Source: a virus. From it: a stretch of DNA of 48,986 bases. The position numbers were made by a program, and so were the translations under genes. The stretch spans positions 1-48,986 of the IMG/VR virus record IMGVR_UViG_3300042924_003196, one strand, 5' to 3'. How positions within the stretch are numbered: the stretch's first letter is position 1; each line of letters starts with the position of its first letter. Below the pieces are notes generated by a model that saw only the letters and a list, made by a program, of their open reading frames with translations, ran no database searches and was not told the DNA's origin. Below, piece by piece: positions 18,362-26,127 of the stretch.

Positions 18362-18820
18362 TTAATTAAAATTATCTATTGGTGTTCCGCCATCCCATGT
18401 ACTTTCCCATGAGTTGGTATTATAACTGCCAGCACTTACTAGAACACCAGGTTCGTCGTAAGACCCACCAGAAACAAAAGTACTGACAATTAAACCAGTA
18501 CCGTCAATTGCAGTATCGTGGATGTGATCCTGCAAAACTTCTGAGTCAGCCAATGTTGCAATTGCTAACCATTCACCACTATAATAAACATGAACTCGTT
18601 CAGTTACACTATCAAACCACAAATCTCCATTTGTAGGAGATGATGGAGCATCATCTGATACTGGAATAGATGGTGCACCCGTTAGGTTATCAACATATTC
18701 CTTGGTTGCAGCGTGGTTTGCAAGTGTTGGAGTTGCAACACTAACCACACCTCCAAAGGATGCACCAAGGCCAACGATTAACCCGTTTTTTACTTTAAAA
18801 TCCTTATTAACCGTTGACAC
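18362..18820 (-). CDS. Short tail-fibre protein sharing N-terminus with neighbour
   Basis: A 152-residue protein from a GTG start (MSTVNKDFKVKNGLIV), chosen because AAGGAGAA lies at proper distance. Its first 16 residues are nearly identical to those of the 682-residue fibre encoded next to it, so they are probably a common attachment peptide. It continues with a helical TKEYVDNLTG segment and a beta domain (DLWFDSVTERVHVYYSGEWL), resembling a fibre-attached tip. It is likely a virion component; which surface it binds is not evident. Confidence 0.7.
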   Translation of the reverse strand: MSTVNKDFKVKNGLIVGLGASFGGVVSVATPTLANHAATKEYVDNLTGAPSIPVSDDAPSSPTNGDLWFDSVTERVHVYYSGEWLAIATLADSEVLQDHIHDTAIDGTGLIVSTFVSGGSYDEPGVLVSAGSYNTNSWESTWDGGTPIDNFN

Positions 18821-18840
18821 TTGGCTTCTCCTTTGTTAGA

Positions 18841-20889
18841 TTACTTCAGTAGTGTTCCAACAACCGTAATTGTTGAAGTATTATTAGCAGTAGTTACTAG
18901 AAGTCGTACATTTGATCCGTCAATGTCTGCTGAGATAGTCATTGCTGTACCATTTGTTCCGATTGTTCCGTACTCTGTTATTGCAATGTTATCAGAAGTA
19001 TCAAGTGTCAAAAGTACCTTTGATATTTCTGTGTGAGTTGAGTAAGCAGTCTTTACCAAGAACTCTGCTGAGCGATAGTCTGCCTTAGCAAAAGAGTATG
19101 CTACGTTATTAGAGCTTGCTGTTGGTACAGATACTGTTGCAGCTACCTGTGTTGCAAGTGAGTTAATATCTACTTCAGTGAAGTTAGGAACAACTGCTTC
19201 AAGAGCAGCTACTGCACGAGCATTTGTGAAGTAAAGGTTTGTTCCTTCTGCAAGATCAGTAGTTGTAGAATCTGCTACACCGTTTTCTGCGGTGATAGTA
19301 AGTCCTGCACCTGTTCCTGTAATTGTAATGTTTGTCTTAGTTGCAGCTACAAGAAGTTCTGCTGCTGCTGACTTAGCACGAGATGATGTATGATAAAGGT
19401 TTTCTGTTCCTTCTTCAATATCATCTGTATCAAGTGCATTAATTGCACTTGTAATTGTTCCACCTACAGCGTCAATTGCTCTCTGGTTTGTGAAGTAAAG
19501 GTTTTCTGTACCCTCTGCTACATCATCTGTATCAAGAGCATCTGCGTGTGCAATTGCTGCTGCTTGTGCAAGACCAATTTCTGTGCCTGTCTTATATGCT
19601 GACCAAACTTCTGCTGAAGAAGATGAGGCATCATTGATCAAGTCGTCTGCGTAGTCTTTTGCATCTTGTTCTGCTATATCAGCGTATGACTGGTAAGCAG
19701 TTGTAATTGCTGTCTCACGGCCATCTGTGTAAGAATTTGCTGATGTTACTGCATCTGATTCGGCTGCATCAACATATTGCTTTGTTGCTGCTCCAAGGTT
19801 TGCTGATGGATCTGCTGAAAGGACAAGAAGTCCAGTCATTGTATCGCCAGCCTTGGCTACCTTTTCTCCTGCTAGTGTGGTAAGTGTTGAAGCGAAGTTT
19901 TCATCATCATTAATTGCTGCTGCTAATTCATTAAGTGTATTAAGAAGAGCAGGGGCACCATCCACAATTGCTGCTACTGCTGCATCAGCATATGCTGTTG
20001 TTGCAATTTGAGTATTGTTTGTTCCTGGTGCTGCTGTTGGAGCCAACGGAGTTCCAGTTAGTGATGGGGATGCAAGTGGTGCCTTGTCATCAAGTTGACC
20101 CTGAATACCAGATGTTACTCCGTCTACATAGTTCAACTCAGTAGTTGTTGCAGTTACTCCATCAAGAAGGTTAAGTTCTGCAGTTGTTGCAGTTACTCCG
20201 TCAAGAAGATTAAGTTCTGCTGCAGATGCAGTTAGGTCTGAAACATTTGCAACCTGAACTGTGATTGTGTTGTCTGCATAAGAAATTGTCTTATTTGAAA
20301 GTGACTGTGTATCAGATGTTCCAACAACATTACCAGTTACACCATGGATACCAGTTGTTGCTGTTTGGTGTGTTGTAAGGTTTCCAGCAACTGTGCTTGC
20401 TGAACCTGCTGCATCGTACCAAGTATCAACTGTGTCACGATCTACAACAATTTGACCACTTGTAATTTCAAGACCTGTTCCAAGGTCTGCAGAAATTGTT
20501 CCTGATGAGTATGAAATTCCATCTCCACCTGATAGGTGGTTATCAACTAGACCTGTTGCAAAGTATTTATTTGTAGTTCCTTCAGTTAGGTCATCTGTGT
20601 TATGGTTTGAAATATCTGAAACTGTACCAGTTACATTACCAGTTACGTTACCTGTTACGTTACCAGTTAGGTTTGCTGTGATTGTTCCAGCAGCAAAGTT
20701 TCCTGAACCGTCACGCTTTACAACTGTGTCTGCAGTGTTAGCAGATGTTGCTGTTCCACCAATAAGACTAACAATGTAGTCTTGATCTGCTTGCTTCTTT
20801 GTAAGAATGTCAAAATTGTTGACCCTGGCAGTTGTGCCTTCAACAATCAGCCCATTCTTTACCTTAAAGTCTTTATTTACTGTTGCCAT
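18841..20889 (-). CDS. Tail fibre protein
   Basis: The 682-residue product starts MATVNKDFKVKNGLIVEG, the shared attachment peptide. It has NLTGNVTGNVTGNVTG repeats near residue 75, repeated AELNLLDGVTATTAEL units near 225-255, EGTENLYFTNQRAID-like repeats (three copies) and a helical alanine-rich section (residues 330-420). The C-terminal domain (from about 600: ISKVLLTLDTSDNIAITEYGTI) also occurs at the end of the 148-residue neighbouring protein. Its ribosome site is AAGGAGATA. The modular reuse of N- and C-terminal blocks suggests fibre diversification by recombination. Confidence 0.82.
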   Translation of the reverse strand: MATVNKDFKVKNGLIVEGTTARVNNFDILTKKQADQDYIVSLIGGTATSANTADTVVKRDGSGNFAAGTITANLTGNVTGNVTGNVTGTVSDISNHNTDDLTEGTTNKYFATGLVDNHLSGGDGISYSSGTISADLGTGLEITSGQIVVDRDTVDTWYDAAGSASTVAGNLTTHQTATTGIHGVTGNVVGTSDTQSLSNKTISYADNTITVQVANVSDLTASAAELNLLDGVTATTAELNLLDGVTATTTELNYVDGVTSGIQGQLDDKAPLASPSLTGTPLAPTAAPGTNNTQIATTAYADAAVAAIVDGAPALLNTLNELAAAINDDENFASTLTTLAGEKVAKAGDTMTGLLVLSADPSANLGAATKQYVDAAESDAVTSANSYTDGRETAITTAYQSYADIAEQDAKDYADDLINDASSSSAEVWSAYKTGTEIGLAQAAAIAHADALDTDDVAEGTENLYFTNQRAIDAVGGTITSAINALDTDDIEEGTENLYHTSSRAKSAAAELLVAATKTNITITGTGAGLTITAENGVADSTTTDLAEGTNLYFTNARAVAALEAVVPNFTEVDINSLATQVAATVSVPTASSNNVAYSFAKADYRSAEFLVKTAYSTHTEISKVLLTLDTSDNIAITEYGTIGTNGTAMTISADIDGSNVRLLVTTANNTSTITVVGTLLK

Positions 20890-20907
20890 TTTTTATCTCC
20901 TTGTTGG

Positions 20908-21354
20908 TTAAGCCTTTAAACCCATACGAGCAAATCGTACGGTTATAGGCGTAATACCCACTGCTGGCGTTACAGAAAGATTTACTGTATTCGCCACCCT
21001 AGAGACACTAATGGTGCCAATGTTCCCATCGTTGTCTATTGTTCCATACTCGCTAACGGAAACACCGTCTCCATCAACAAGTATTGTCATTTCTGTTGCA
21101 TAAAACTTGTTATCTCCATTTGTTGTCTTCTTTATGGAGACTAAGTACTTGACCATTCGCCAAACAGTTGCATCAAAGTTATCAATAACTGTTGCATTCT
21201 GAATATCTGAAATAGTGTTCTCATTGTTTCCAGACGATCCTAAGTCTGTTGACTGAGCAGCTGTAGTATCAATCAGGTTCTCATAATCTGTCTGTGTAGG
21301 ACGATCTCCTGTTTGAAATGTTGACTTTATTGAGCTAAGTGGTAGTCTGGACAT
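20908..21354 (-). CDS. Small virion protein with fibre-type C-terminal domain
   Basis: A 148-residue protein (MSRLPLSSIKSTFQTGDRP). Its N-terminal 60 residues look like a short attachment helix. From about residue 65 it matches the C-terminal domain of the adjacent 682-residue fibre (ATEMTILVDGDGVSVSEYGTI against SKVLLTLDTSDNIAITEYGTI). A TATAAT lies six bases before the ATG and no ribosome site is present, indicating a leaderless mRNA. It is probably a baseplate or fibre component. Confidence 0.65.
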   Translation of the reverse strand: MSRLPLSSIKSTFQTGDRPTQTDYENLIDTTAAQSTDLGSSGNNENTISDIQNATVIDNFDATVWRMVKYLVSIKKTTNGDNKFYATEMTILVDGDGVSVSEYGTIDNDGNIGTISVSRVANTVNLSVTPAVGITPITVRFARMGLKA

Positions 21355-21377
21355 ATGCTTATTATAGCATATTTATA

Positions 21378-21602
21378 TTAAAGTATATAATTACTGTAGC
21401 CAATAATTTGAAGCGGAATTGGAGGAACAGCACTTGCTCCACCTGCTTCAATGCGAATTGCTGTTAGTCTAATTCTAAAAGGTAGTGTAGAGTTTATAAC
21501 TACATTTTTGCTTGGAGCACTAATACTTGCTCTAATTGCAAAGTCTTGCTCAATTCTTTTTGTAAATACTGGCCTGTCTTCATATATCTTAACAGTAGCC
21601 AT
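21378..21602 (-). CDS. Small hypothetical virion protein
   Basis: A 74-residue protein (MATVKIYEDRPVFTKRIEQD) whose start overlaps the previous stop by one base (TAATG), so it is translationally coupled to the BppU-like gene upstream. It appears beta-rich with an Ala/Pro-rich stretch near residues 54-62. It belongs to the baseplate/fibre operon by position. No function is recognised. Confidence 0.6.
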   Translation of the reverse strand: MATVKIYEDRPVFTKRIEQDFAIRASISAPSKNVVINSTLPFRIRLTAIRIEAGGASAVPPIPLQIIGYSNYIL

Positions 21603-22015
21603 TATGCAGTTACATCCTCAAGGACAATGAGTTTGCCTTGAGCTACCGTCCAAACTATTGCATCCTGATCAAGTGAAACCTCAATATCAAAAATATCATT
21701 GGTTTGAAGATTAGCTGTTTGTGATGCTGTCAAAGAAACAGTAAACTCTCCAACAAGGTCATCTGCATCTTGAATTGGTGTTAATGTGTAAATAAGTGTT
21801 GCTGTATCTGTTATTTCTCCAGGAACTACTGGGTTTGTAGTAGGACGCTTAATCTGCATAGAAATGTTCCAGTCAGGGATAACCAAAGGAACTTTAGCAT
21901 CATCAGTTAAATAAACCTTAAAAGCTGCTGTGTCGCCCTTAACAAAAGTCCAGTTTACGAATGGTGGTCTTTCACCAATGTCGTATGTAGATGCTTGTCC
22001 TCTGAATGTAGCCAT
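21602..22015 (-). CDS. BppU-like baseplate protein, N-terminal domain type
   Basis: The start is placed at 22015 (MATFRGQASTYDIG) because a TATAAT box lies exactly six bases upstream, marking a leaderless start; the longer frame from 22045 would include that promoter. The 137-residue product contains NWTFVKGDTAAFKVYLTDD and a beta-sandwich-like C-terminus (FDIEVSLDQDAIVWTVAQGK). The same layout recurs in the protein at 32508-32909, so the two are paralogues. The pattern resembles immunoglobulin-like N-terminal domains of upper-baseplate proteins. Confidence 0.65.
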   Translation of the reverse strand: MATFRGQASTYDIGERPPFVNWTFVKGDTAAFKVYLTDDAKVPLVIPDWNISMQIKRPTTNPVVPGEITDTATLIYTLTPIQDADDLVGEFTVSLTASQTANLQTNDIFDIEVSLDQDAIVWTVAQGKLIVLEDVTA

Positions 22016-22076
22016 TTTTATATTATACCACGATGAAAACAACAAATAAAATAATTTAAAAAAATATTACAAAAAC

Positions 22077-22106
22077 TTGCCTTTTGGGTCAATTTCATGT
22101 TATACT
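22077..22106 (+). promoter_or_regulatory. Lysin promoter, sigma-70-like
   Basis: TTGCCT, an 18-base spacer and TATACT, preceded by TGT (extended -10), lie in the divergent gap before the lysin gene. The predicted start is near 22113. Confidence 0.65.
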
Positions 22107-22113
22107 TAGATAG

Positions 22114-22131
22114 TGCTACCAACTGGTAGCA
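22114..22131 (+). other. 5' leader hairpin of lysin mRNA
   Basis: TGCTACC and GGTAGCA form a perfect 7-base stem around AACT, beginning within one or two bases of the predicted transcript start. Such 5'-terminal stems protect mRNAs from decay. The ribosome site TAGGAGG follows about 12 bases later. Confidence 0.6.
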
Positions 22132-22157
22132 TCTTTAGTCTCTAGGAGGTTATTATT

Positions 22158-22730
22158 ATGAGAAGAGATAAAAAGATTTGGATTGGAATCCTTGCTGCAC
22201 TTGGGCTTATTGCACCACTAAGTAATGCAGCTAACGCTTTAAGTACTGAAAATAATCTGAGTAAACCAGCTTTAGCTGAACCTTCAACCGCCAAGGCGGT
22301 TTTTTTGGTTTCTAAGCCTAAAAGTTTGGTAGCAGTAAAAAAGAACCTAGATGTTCTATATAAATATCAAGATGCTGTTAGCCTTACAGATCGTCAGCTA
22401 AAGGAGCTTTTGCATGCCGTTGGTTTTCGTGGTGAAGGCCTAGTCAAGGCTTGGGCTGTAGCCAAGAAGGAGTCTAATGGACGACCACTTGCTTTCAATG
22501 GCAATGTAAAGACTGGAGACAATTCTTATGGTATCTTCCAGATCAATATGCTTGGAATGCTAAAAGAAGGTCGTCAAGATAAATTTGGGCTCAACTTTAA
22601 CAGTGAGCTTTTAAACCCTGTCATTAATGCACAGGTTGCATATCATATGAGTAATGGTGGAAAGAACTGGTCTGCTTGGCATGGCATTACGCCAAAGACT
22701 AAAGTTTGGATGAAGAAGTTTCCAATCTAA
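22158..22730 (+). CDS. Secreted lysozyme/transglycosylase-like endolysin
   Basis: A 190-residue protein with an N-terminal signal-like segment (RRDKKIWIGILAALGLIAP, ending near ANA at residue 27), a low-complexity linker (30-60) and a lysozyme-like domain from about residue 75. The putative catalytic Glu105 lies in AVAKKESNG, followed by the typical SYGIFQINM block (123-131) and HMSNGGKNWSAWHG. It should cleave peptidoglycan glycan strands, reaching the wall through the host Sec system. It is the only plus-strand gene in the left and middle regions, and its stop overlaps the convergent oxygenase stop by four bases. The ribosome site is TAGGAGG. Confidence 0.82.
   Translation: MRRDKKIWIGILAALGLIAPLSNAANALSTENNLSKPALAEPSTAKAVFLVSKPKSLVAVKKNLDVLYKYQDAVSLTDRQLKELLHAVGFRGEGLVKAWAVAKKESNGRPLAFNGNVKTGDNSYGIFQINMLGMLKEGRQDKFGLNFNSELLNPVINAQVAYHMSNGGKNWSAWHGITPKTKVWMKKFPI
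22286..22306 (+). terminator. Intrinsic terminator inside the lysin gene
   Basis: AACCGC and GCGGTT form a 6-base stem with a CAAG loop followed by seven T. It lies in the coding region at about codons 43-50, in the linker between signal peptide and enzyme domain. See the matching finding. Confidence 0.6.
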
Positions 22731-23305
22731 AAAGGAAGATCTTTATTGAGCGTTGTTGGGTATTCATCGTTACCCCTCATAAATACTGTTGAAAAGTATC
22801 TTGTAGAATCACTTAAAACTGGCAAAGAGCCATGCAGGATTTCTCCTCCGTGGAGTAATGCTGAACCTGCCTTTGGCTTTATAGTGATACCAAGCTCTGG
22901 ATAGTCAATTTCTCCTCCAAGATAGTCATCATTATAATAAATTACCAAACCATAACCTAAATAGTAGCCTGCTGGTGTTGTATCATTATCACGATGAGCC
23001 TTAATTTGATCATCCTTTTTAAATCTAGATATTTTTAACTCTGTTTCACAATAAAAATATGAAGAAAATATATTTTTAACCTTGTCAAAAACAATCCTAT
23101 TGCATAAATCGTAATGATCAGATAAAAACAAGCTTTTACCATACCAAAAGTCTTTAGTATTTGATATGTGATTTGTGTCAAACCAGCTTGTTGATGGTTC
23201 ATTCTCTATAACTTCCAAAATACTATTTAGTTCATCTTGACTTAAAAAGTTTTCAATCTCATAAACATCTTCAGCAAGCTTATTGATTATAAAGTCATAC
23301 TTCAT
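22727..23305 (-). CDS. 2OG-Fe(II) oxygenase (prolyl hydroxylase type) 1
   Basis: The start at 23305 (MKYDFIINKL) follows the dehydrogenase stop closely; an earlier frame start would lie inside that gene. The 192-residue product has the metal-binding His104-x-Asp106 (KAHRDND), the family block YYNDDYLGGEIDYP (123-136), distal His158 (EILHGS) and 2-oxoglutarate-binding Arg169 (STRYFSTVF). Enzymes of this type use Fe(II), oxygen and 2-oxoglutarate to hydroxylate, most often, proline or other side chains. It is the last gene of the oxygenase cluster. Substrate unknown. Confidence 0.85.
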   Translation of the reverse strand: MKYDFIINKLAEDVYEIENFLSQDELNSILEVIENEPSTSWFDTNHISNTKDFWYGKSLFLSDHYDLCNRIVFDKVKNIFSSYFYCETELKISRFKKDDQIKAHRDNDTTPAGYYLGYGLVIYYNDDYLGGEIDYPELGITIKPKAGSALLHGGEILHGSLPVLSDSTRYFSTVFMRGNDEYPTTLNKDLPF

Positions 23306-23306
23306 T

Positions 23307-23975
23307 TTATCCAAACTTACTGCTATGAATATGGTTAAGTTCAATGTGATTAATGTTTACGTGACTTGGCAACTCAGACACCCAGCGAATACACTCTGCC
23401 ATATCTTCTGCAGTTATTGCACTATCCCGCTTTTCTTCTTGAGTATCAATAGTTCCTGGACAAATTTCTGTTATCTTAATATTATAGGCTGGAAACTCTA
23501 GACGCATTGTATCTACAAGAGCCATTTGGCCTCTTTTGGCGTTGATGTAGTTACCACCAGAACGGTATGGTACTTTTCCACCTAAAGAGCTAATGAATAT
23601 GATAGTTGGAGATTGAGATTTTTTCATTGCTGTAACAAACAGCTGAGAAAGATACATTGGTCCTGTTACATTAATGTCATACGCTGTTCTAAAATTTGCT
23701 GGAGTTTCGTTTATTATCATTGTTGGACTTGCACCACCACCAGCATTATTTACTAAAAGATCTAAAGATATATCTTTATATTTTTCAGCAAAGTCTTCTA
23801 TCTGCTTAGAGTCAGTTATATCTAACTGGTAAATTTCAACATTATCTGAAACTAAGTCTGACATCTTAGATAAATTTCTTGATACAGCTATAACATGATA
23901 CCCATTTTGAGACAACAACTTAACTGTTGCACGACCAACACCTTTGCTTGCCCCTGTTACAATAGCAGTCTTCAC
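23307..23975 (-). CDS. Short-chain dehydrogenase/reductase
   Basis: A 222-residue classical SDR with NAD(P)-binding TGASKGVG (7-14), NNAGG (76-80), Ser130 (FISSLGG) and the catalytic Tyr143-x3-Lys147 (NYINAKRGQ). Residues after the Rossmann core (ICPGTIDT) are also typical. It would oxidise or reduce a hydroxyl/carbonyl group with NAD(P). It is wedged between two oxygenase genes without a gap, so it may act on the same or a linked substrate, for example by oxidising a hydroxylated product. SDRs also act in sugar metabolism, so the substrate is open. Confidence 0.88.
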   Translation of the reverse strand: MKTAIVTGASKGVGRATVKLLSQNGYHVIAVSRNLSKMSDLVSDNVEIYQLDITDSKQIEDFAEKYKDISLDLLVNNAGGGASPTMIINETPANFRTAYDINVTGPMYLSQLFVTAMKKSQSPTIIFISSLGGKVPYRSGGNYINAKRGQMALVDTMRLEFPAYNIKITEICPGTIDTQEEKRDSAITAEDMAECIRWVSELPSHVNINHIELNHIHSSKFG

Positions 23976-24707
23976 TTACATACTTTCGTTGCGATTAAGA
24001 CTCATGTTGTTGTGAATCCAGTGTCCAGGAACCATATACTTATGTCCAGACTTTACAACATGGGCTGTGTGAAAATATGGTGCTGATGCTGGAAATATTA
24101 TTACACTGTTTGCTTTTGGTTTAACACCAAAATCTATTGATTTATCAGCAACTGCTACATCGTAGTCTAAATCAACAGCTGGTGCGCCACGCACCCATCC
24201 ATCAGAACTAGTCCACCCACCATCATAATCTTTTAACTGAAAAGAAATCTCTCCGCCTTCACAGTCATCATTTAAATACATAACAAGCGAATATCTTAGT
24301 GTTTGATCTCCATCTAACTGATCAAAATGTGCACCCATACCCATTCCAGAGTTGTATTTTTTAATGTTAAATGTTGGAAATAGTCTTGGCTCGTCAAAAT
24401 CTCCTAAAGATGATGCATAGTCCTTGCATATATTAGTAAATGTTGTCATTACGGCATCATAAATATATTTGCTTTTTTCTCCAACCTCACCCTTTATTTG
24501 TTCAATTGCTGATAGATCAAATGTTTTAGTTTGTCCATAAATAAAAGTTTTATCATTAGAAGATGTCCAGTTATCCCAAACATTAACATTAAAGTCATTA
24601 GAAGATTCTAGTTCATCTAGCTCCAGGAGCGTCTGCTGAAACTTATCAAAATTATCAATTGCATCAGTATAGTAATAAACTTTTGGATCTAGAATCTCTT
24701 TATTCAT
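23976..24707 (-). CDS. 2OG-Fe(II) oxygenase 2 (Lys in place of Arg)
   Basis: The second of two adjacent ATGs (24707) is preferred because AAGGAG lies five bases before it. The 243-residue protein has His127-x-Asp129 (GAHFDQLDGD), MYLNDDCEGGEISF (143-156) and distal His213 or His216 (YFHTAHVVKSGHKYM). The position that usually holds the 2-oxoglutarate-binding Arg is Lys223. It has an insertion of about 35 residues between the conserved block and the distal His (DYDGGWTSSDGWVRGAPA). Lys at this site occurs in collagen-type prolyl 4-hydroxylases. It is part of the oxygenase array. Confidence 0.83.
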   Translation of the reverse strand: MNKEILDPKVYYYTDAIDNFDKFQQTLLELDELESSNDFNVNVWDNWTSSNDKTFIYGQTKTFDLSAIEQIKGEVGEKSKYIYDAVMTTFTNICKDYASSLGDFDEPRLFPTFNIKKYNSGMGMGAHFDQLDGDQTLRYSLVMYLNDDCEGGEISFQLKDYDGGWTSSDGWVRGAPAVDLDYDVAVADKSIDFGVKPKANSVIIFPASAPYFHTAHVVKSGHKYMVPGHWIHNNMSLNRNESM

Positions 24708-24716
24708 CATATCTCC

Positions 24717-25376
24717 TTAGTACTTATTTTTCTCATAAAAGTTTTTTTCTTTAACAAATCCAACCAGAACATATCTTATTGGACCGTCTCCTACTGGAAC
24801 TACTCCGTGATGGAAGTCGCTAGTTCCTGGGAATATTATTAAAGATCCCTTTTTTGGCTTTATCGTAAAGTCAAATTTCTCAAAGAATAGCTCTCCGTCA
24901 ACATATTCATCATTAAGATAAAGTATGGTTGCATATCTGATTGATGGATCTGTATCTTGGTCTGTATGAGCCTTCAGCTCAACACCAGTTTGCATTCTTT
25001 GCAGTGTTGCTAATCCGCTAAGCTCTAGAGTTGGATCTGAATAATGTACAATATCTGCCAATCTGCGATAAACTTTACGATAAATCTCTGTTCCACCAAT
25101 AACTAAATTTTTATCTGCCCAACCCTGCGTTATTTCAAATTTTCCTTCTGCAACAAGATTATCAACATCATCTCTTCCAAACTTTTCCATACAGAATCTT
25201 TTAAGATTTTTTGTATATTCTATATGCCAATCTTCTTCTGGAGTATTGTTAATAATTTTCATGTATTCTGATAACTCTTCTTCAGATACAAAGTTTTCTA
25301 TCAAAATAACATCCTTTGTTATTTCATTAAACTCTATACCAAACTCTTCTAGCTCTTTTGAAAGATATGCGGACAT
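24717..25376 (-). CDS. 2OG-Fe(II) oxygenase 3
   Basis: The start is 25376 (MSAYLSKELEEFG) with GAGGAGGGA upstream; the preceding gene stops two bases away. The 219-residue protein has His137-x-Asp139 (KAHTDQD), LYLNDEYVDGELFF (152-165), distal His190 (DFHHGVV) and Arg201 (IRYVLVGF), so all expected ligands are present. It is closest in layout to oxygenase 1. Its N-terminal ITKDVILIENFVSEEEL is the helix-strand entry seen in P4H-like domains. Confidence 0.85.
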   Translation of the reverse strand: MSAYLSKELEEFGIEFNEITKDVILIENFVSEEELSEYMKIINNTPEEDWHIEYTKNLKRFCMEKFGRDDVDNLVAEGKFEITQGWADKNLVIGGTEIYRKVYRRLADIVHYSDPTLELSGLATLQRMQTGVELKAHTDQDTDPSIRYATILYLNDEYVDGELFFEKFDFTIKPKKGSLIIFPGTSDFHHGVVPVGDGPIRYVLVGFVKEKNFYEKNKY

Positions 25377-25377
25377 A

Positions 25378-26127
25378 CTAGATTCCCTCCTCTGGCTTGT
25401 ATTTGTTTCCATCTTTATCTAGCTTCCACCCCTGCTTAAGCAGCTCTTGCCACTCTGCTCTTTCAACCTCTTGCTTTGCTCTTGTTTCTTTCATTTCTTC
25501 TGCCCAAGCATCTCTTAGTTCTTGTGGGTATGCATCTTCTTCTCTATCATCCCAGAATGATCCTATTGTATATCTTACACCCTTAGTAATAAGTGATACC
25601 TCGTGCATATTGTTAAATCCCCCGTCAAAAACGGCAAGCATACCAGTCTTTGGTTGAATTTCTATATTCTGGGCTGGGAACCTTAAAAGACCACCCTCAA
25701 AGTCATCGTTTAAGTATAAGAAACCAGCATATCTACTTCTTGTAAATGCTCCAGAATTACCCTTCTCGTCTGTGTTATCAGAGTGTAGTCTTGCATATGC
25801 TCCTGGCTCCCACTTTTGAGTGTGGTATCCAATTTTTGAAATTATCTTAGGGTCAACATCATGGACTGATGCAATTGCCTCTGGCATCTTGTTTTCAATA
25901 TCTGAAAAAATAGTTGGAGATAGTCCAGCATCAACTACTTCTTGGTCATTGTCTTGTGGCAGTACAGAAGAGTATGACTCATAAAAAGAAATAGGCATCC
26001 ATGTAATTGCTCCATTGTCTGCTTGAGCGTCTAGTGCCTGAATCATTTTTTTGCAGTCTTCATCACTGATAAAGTTTTCATAAACAACAATGTCTTTTGT
26101 AAGCCTATGCTTATTGTTTAGGTTCAT
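25378..26127 (-). CDS. 2OG-Fe(II) oxygenase 4 with charged C-terminal tail
   Basis: A 249-residue protein with DIVVYENFISDEDC at the N-terminus, His115-x-Asp117 (RLHSDNTD), LYLNDDFEGGLLRFP (137-151), distal His175 (NNMHEVS) and Arg185 (GVRYTIGSFW). After the catalytic fold it carries about 50 highly charged residues (EEMKETRAKQEVERAEWQEL) that look helical and could serve as a docking tail. Its start overlaps the upstream gene by four bases. Confidence 0.87.
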   Translation of the reverse strand: MNLNNKHRLTKDIVVYENFISDEDCKKMIQALDAQADNGAITWMPISFYESYSSVLPQDNDQEVVDAGLSPTIFSDIENKMPEAIASVHDVDPKIISKIGYHTQKWEPGAYARLHSDNTDEKGNSGAFTRSRYAGFLYLNDDFEGGLLRFPAQNIEIQPKTGMLAVFDGGFNNMHEVSLITKGVRYTIGSFWDDREEDAYPQELRDAWAEEMKETRAKQEVERAEWQELLKQGWKLDKDGNKYKPEEGI

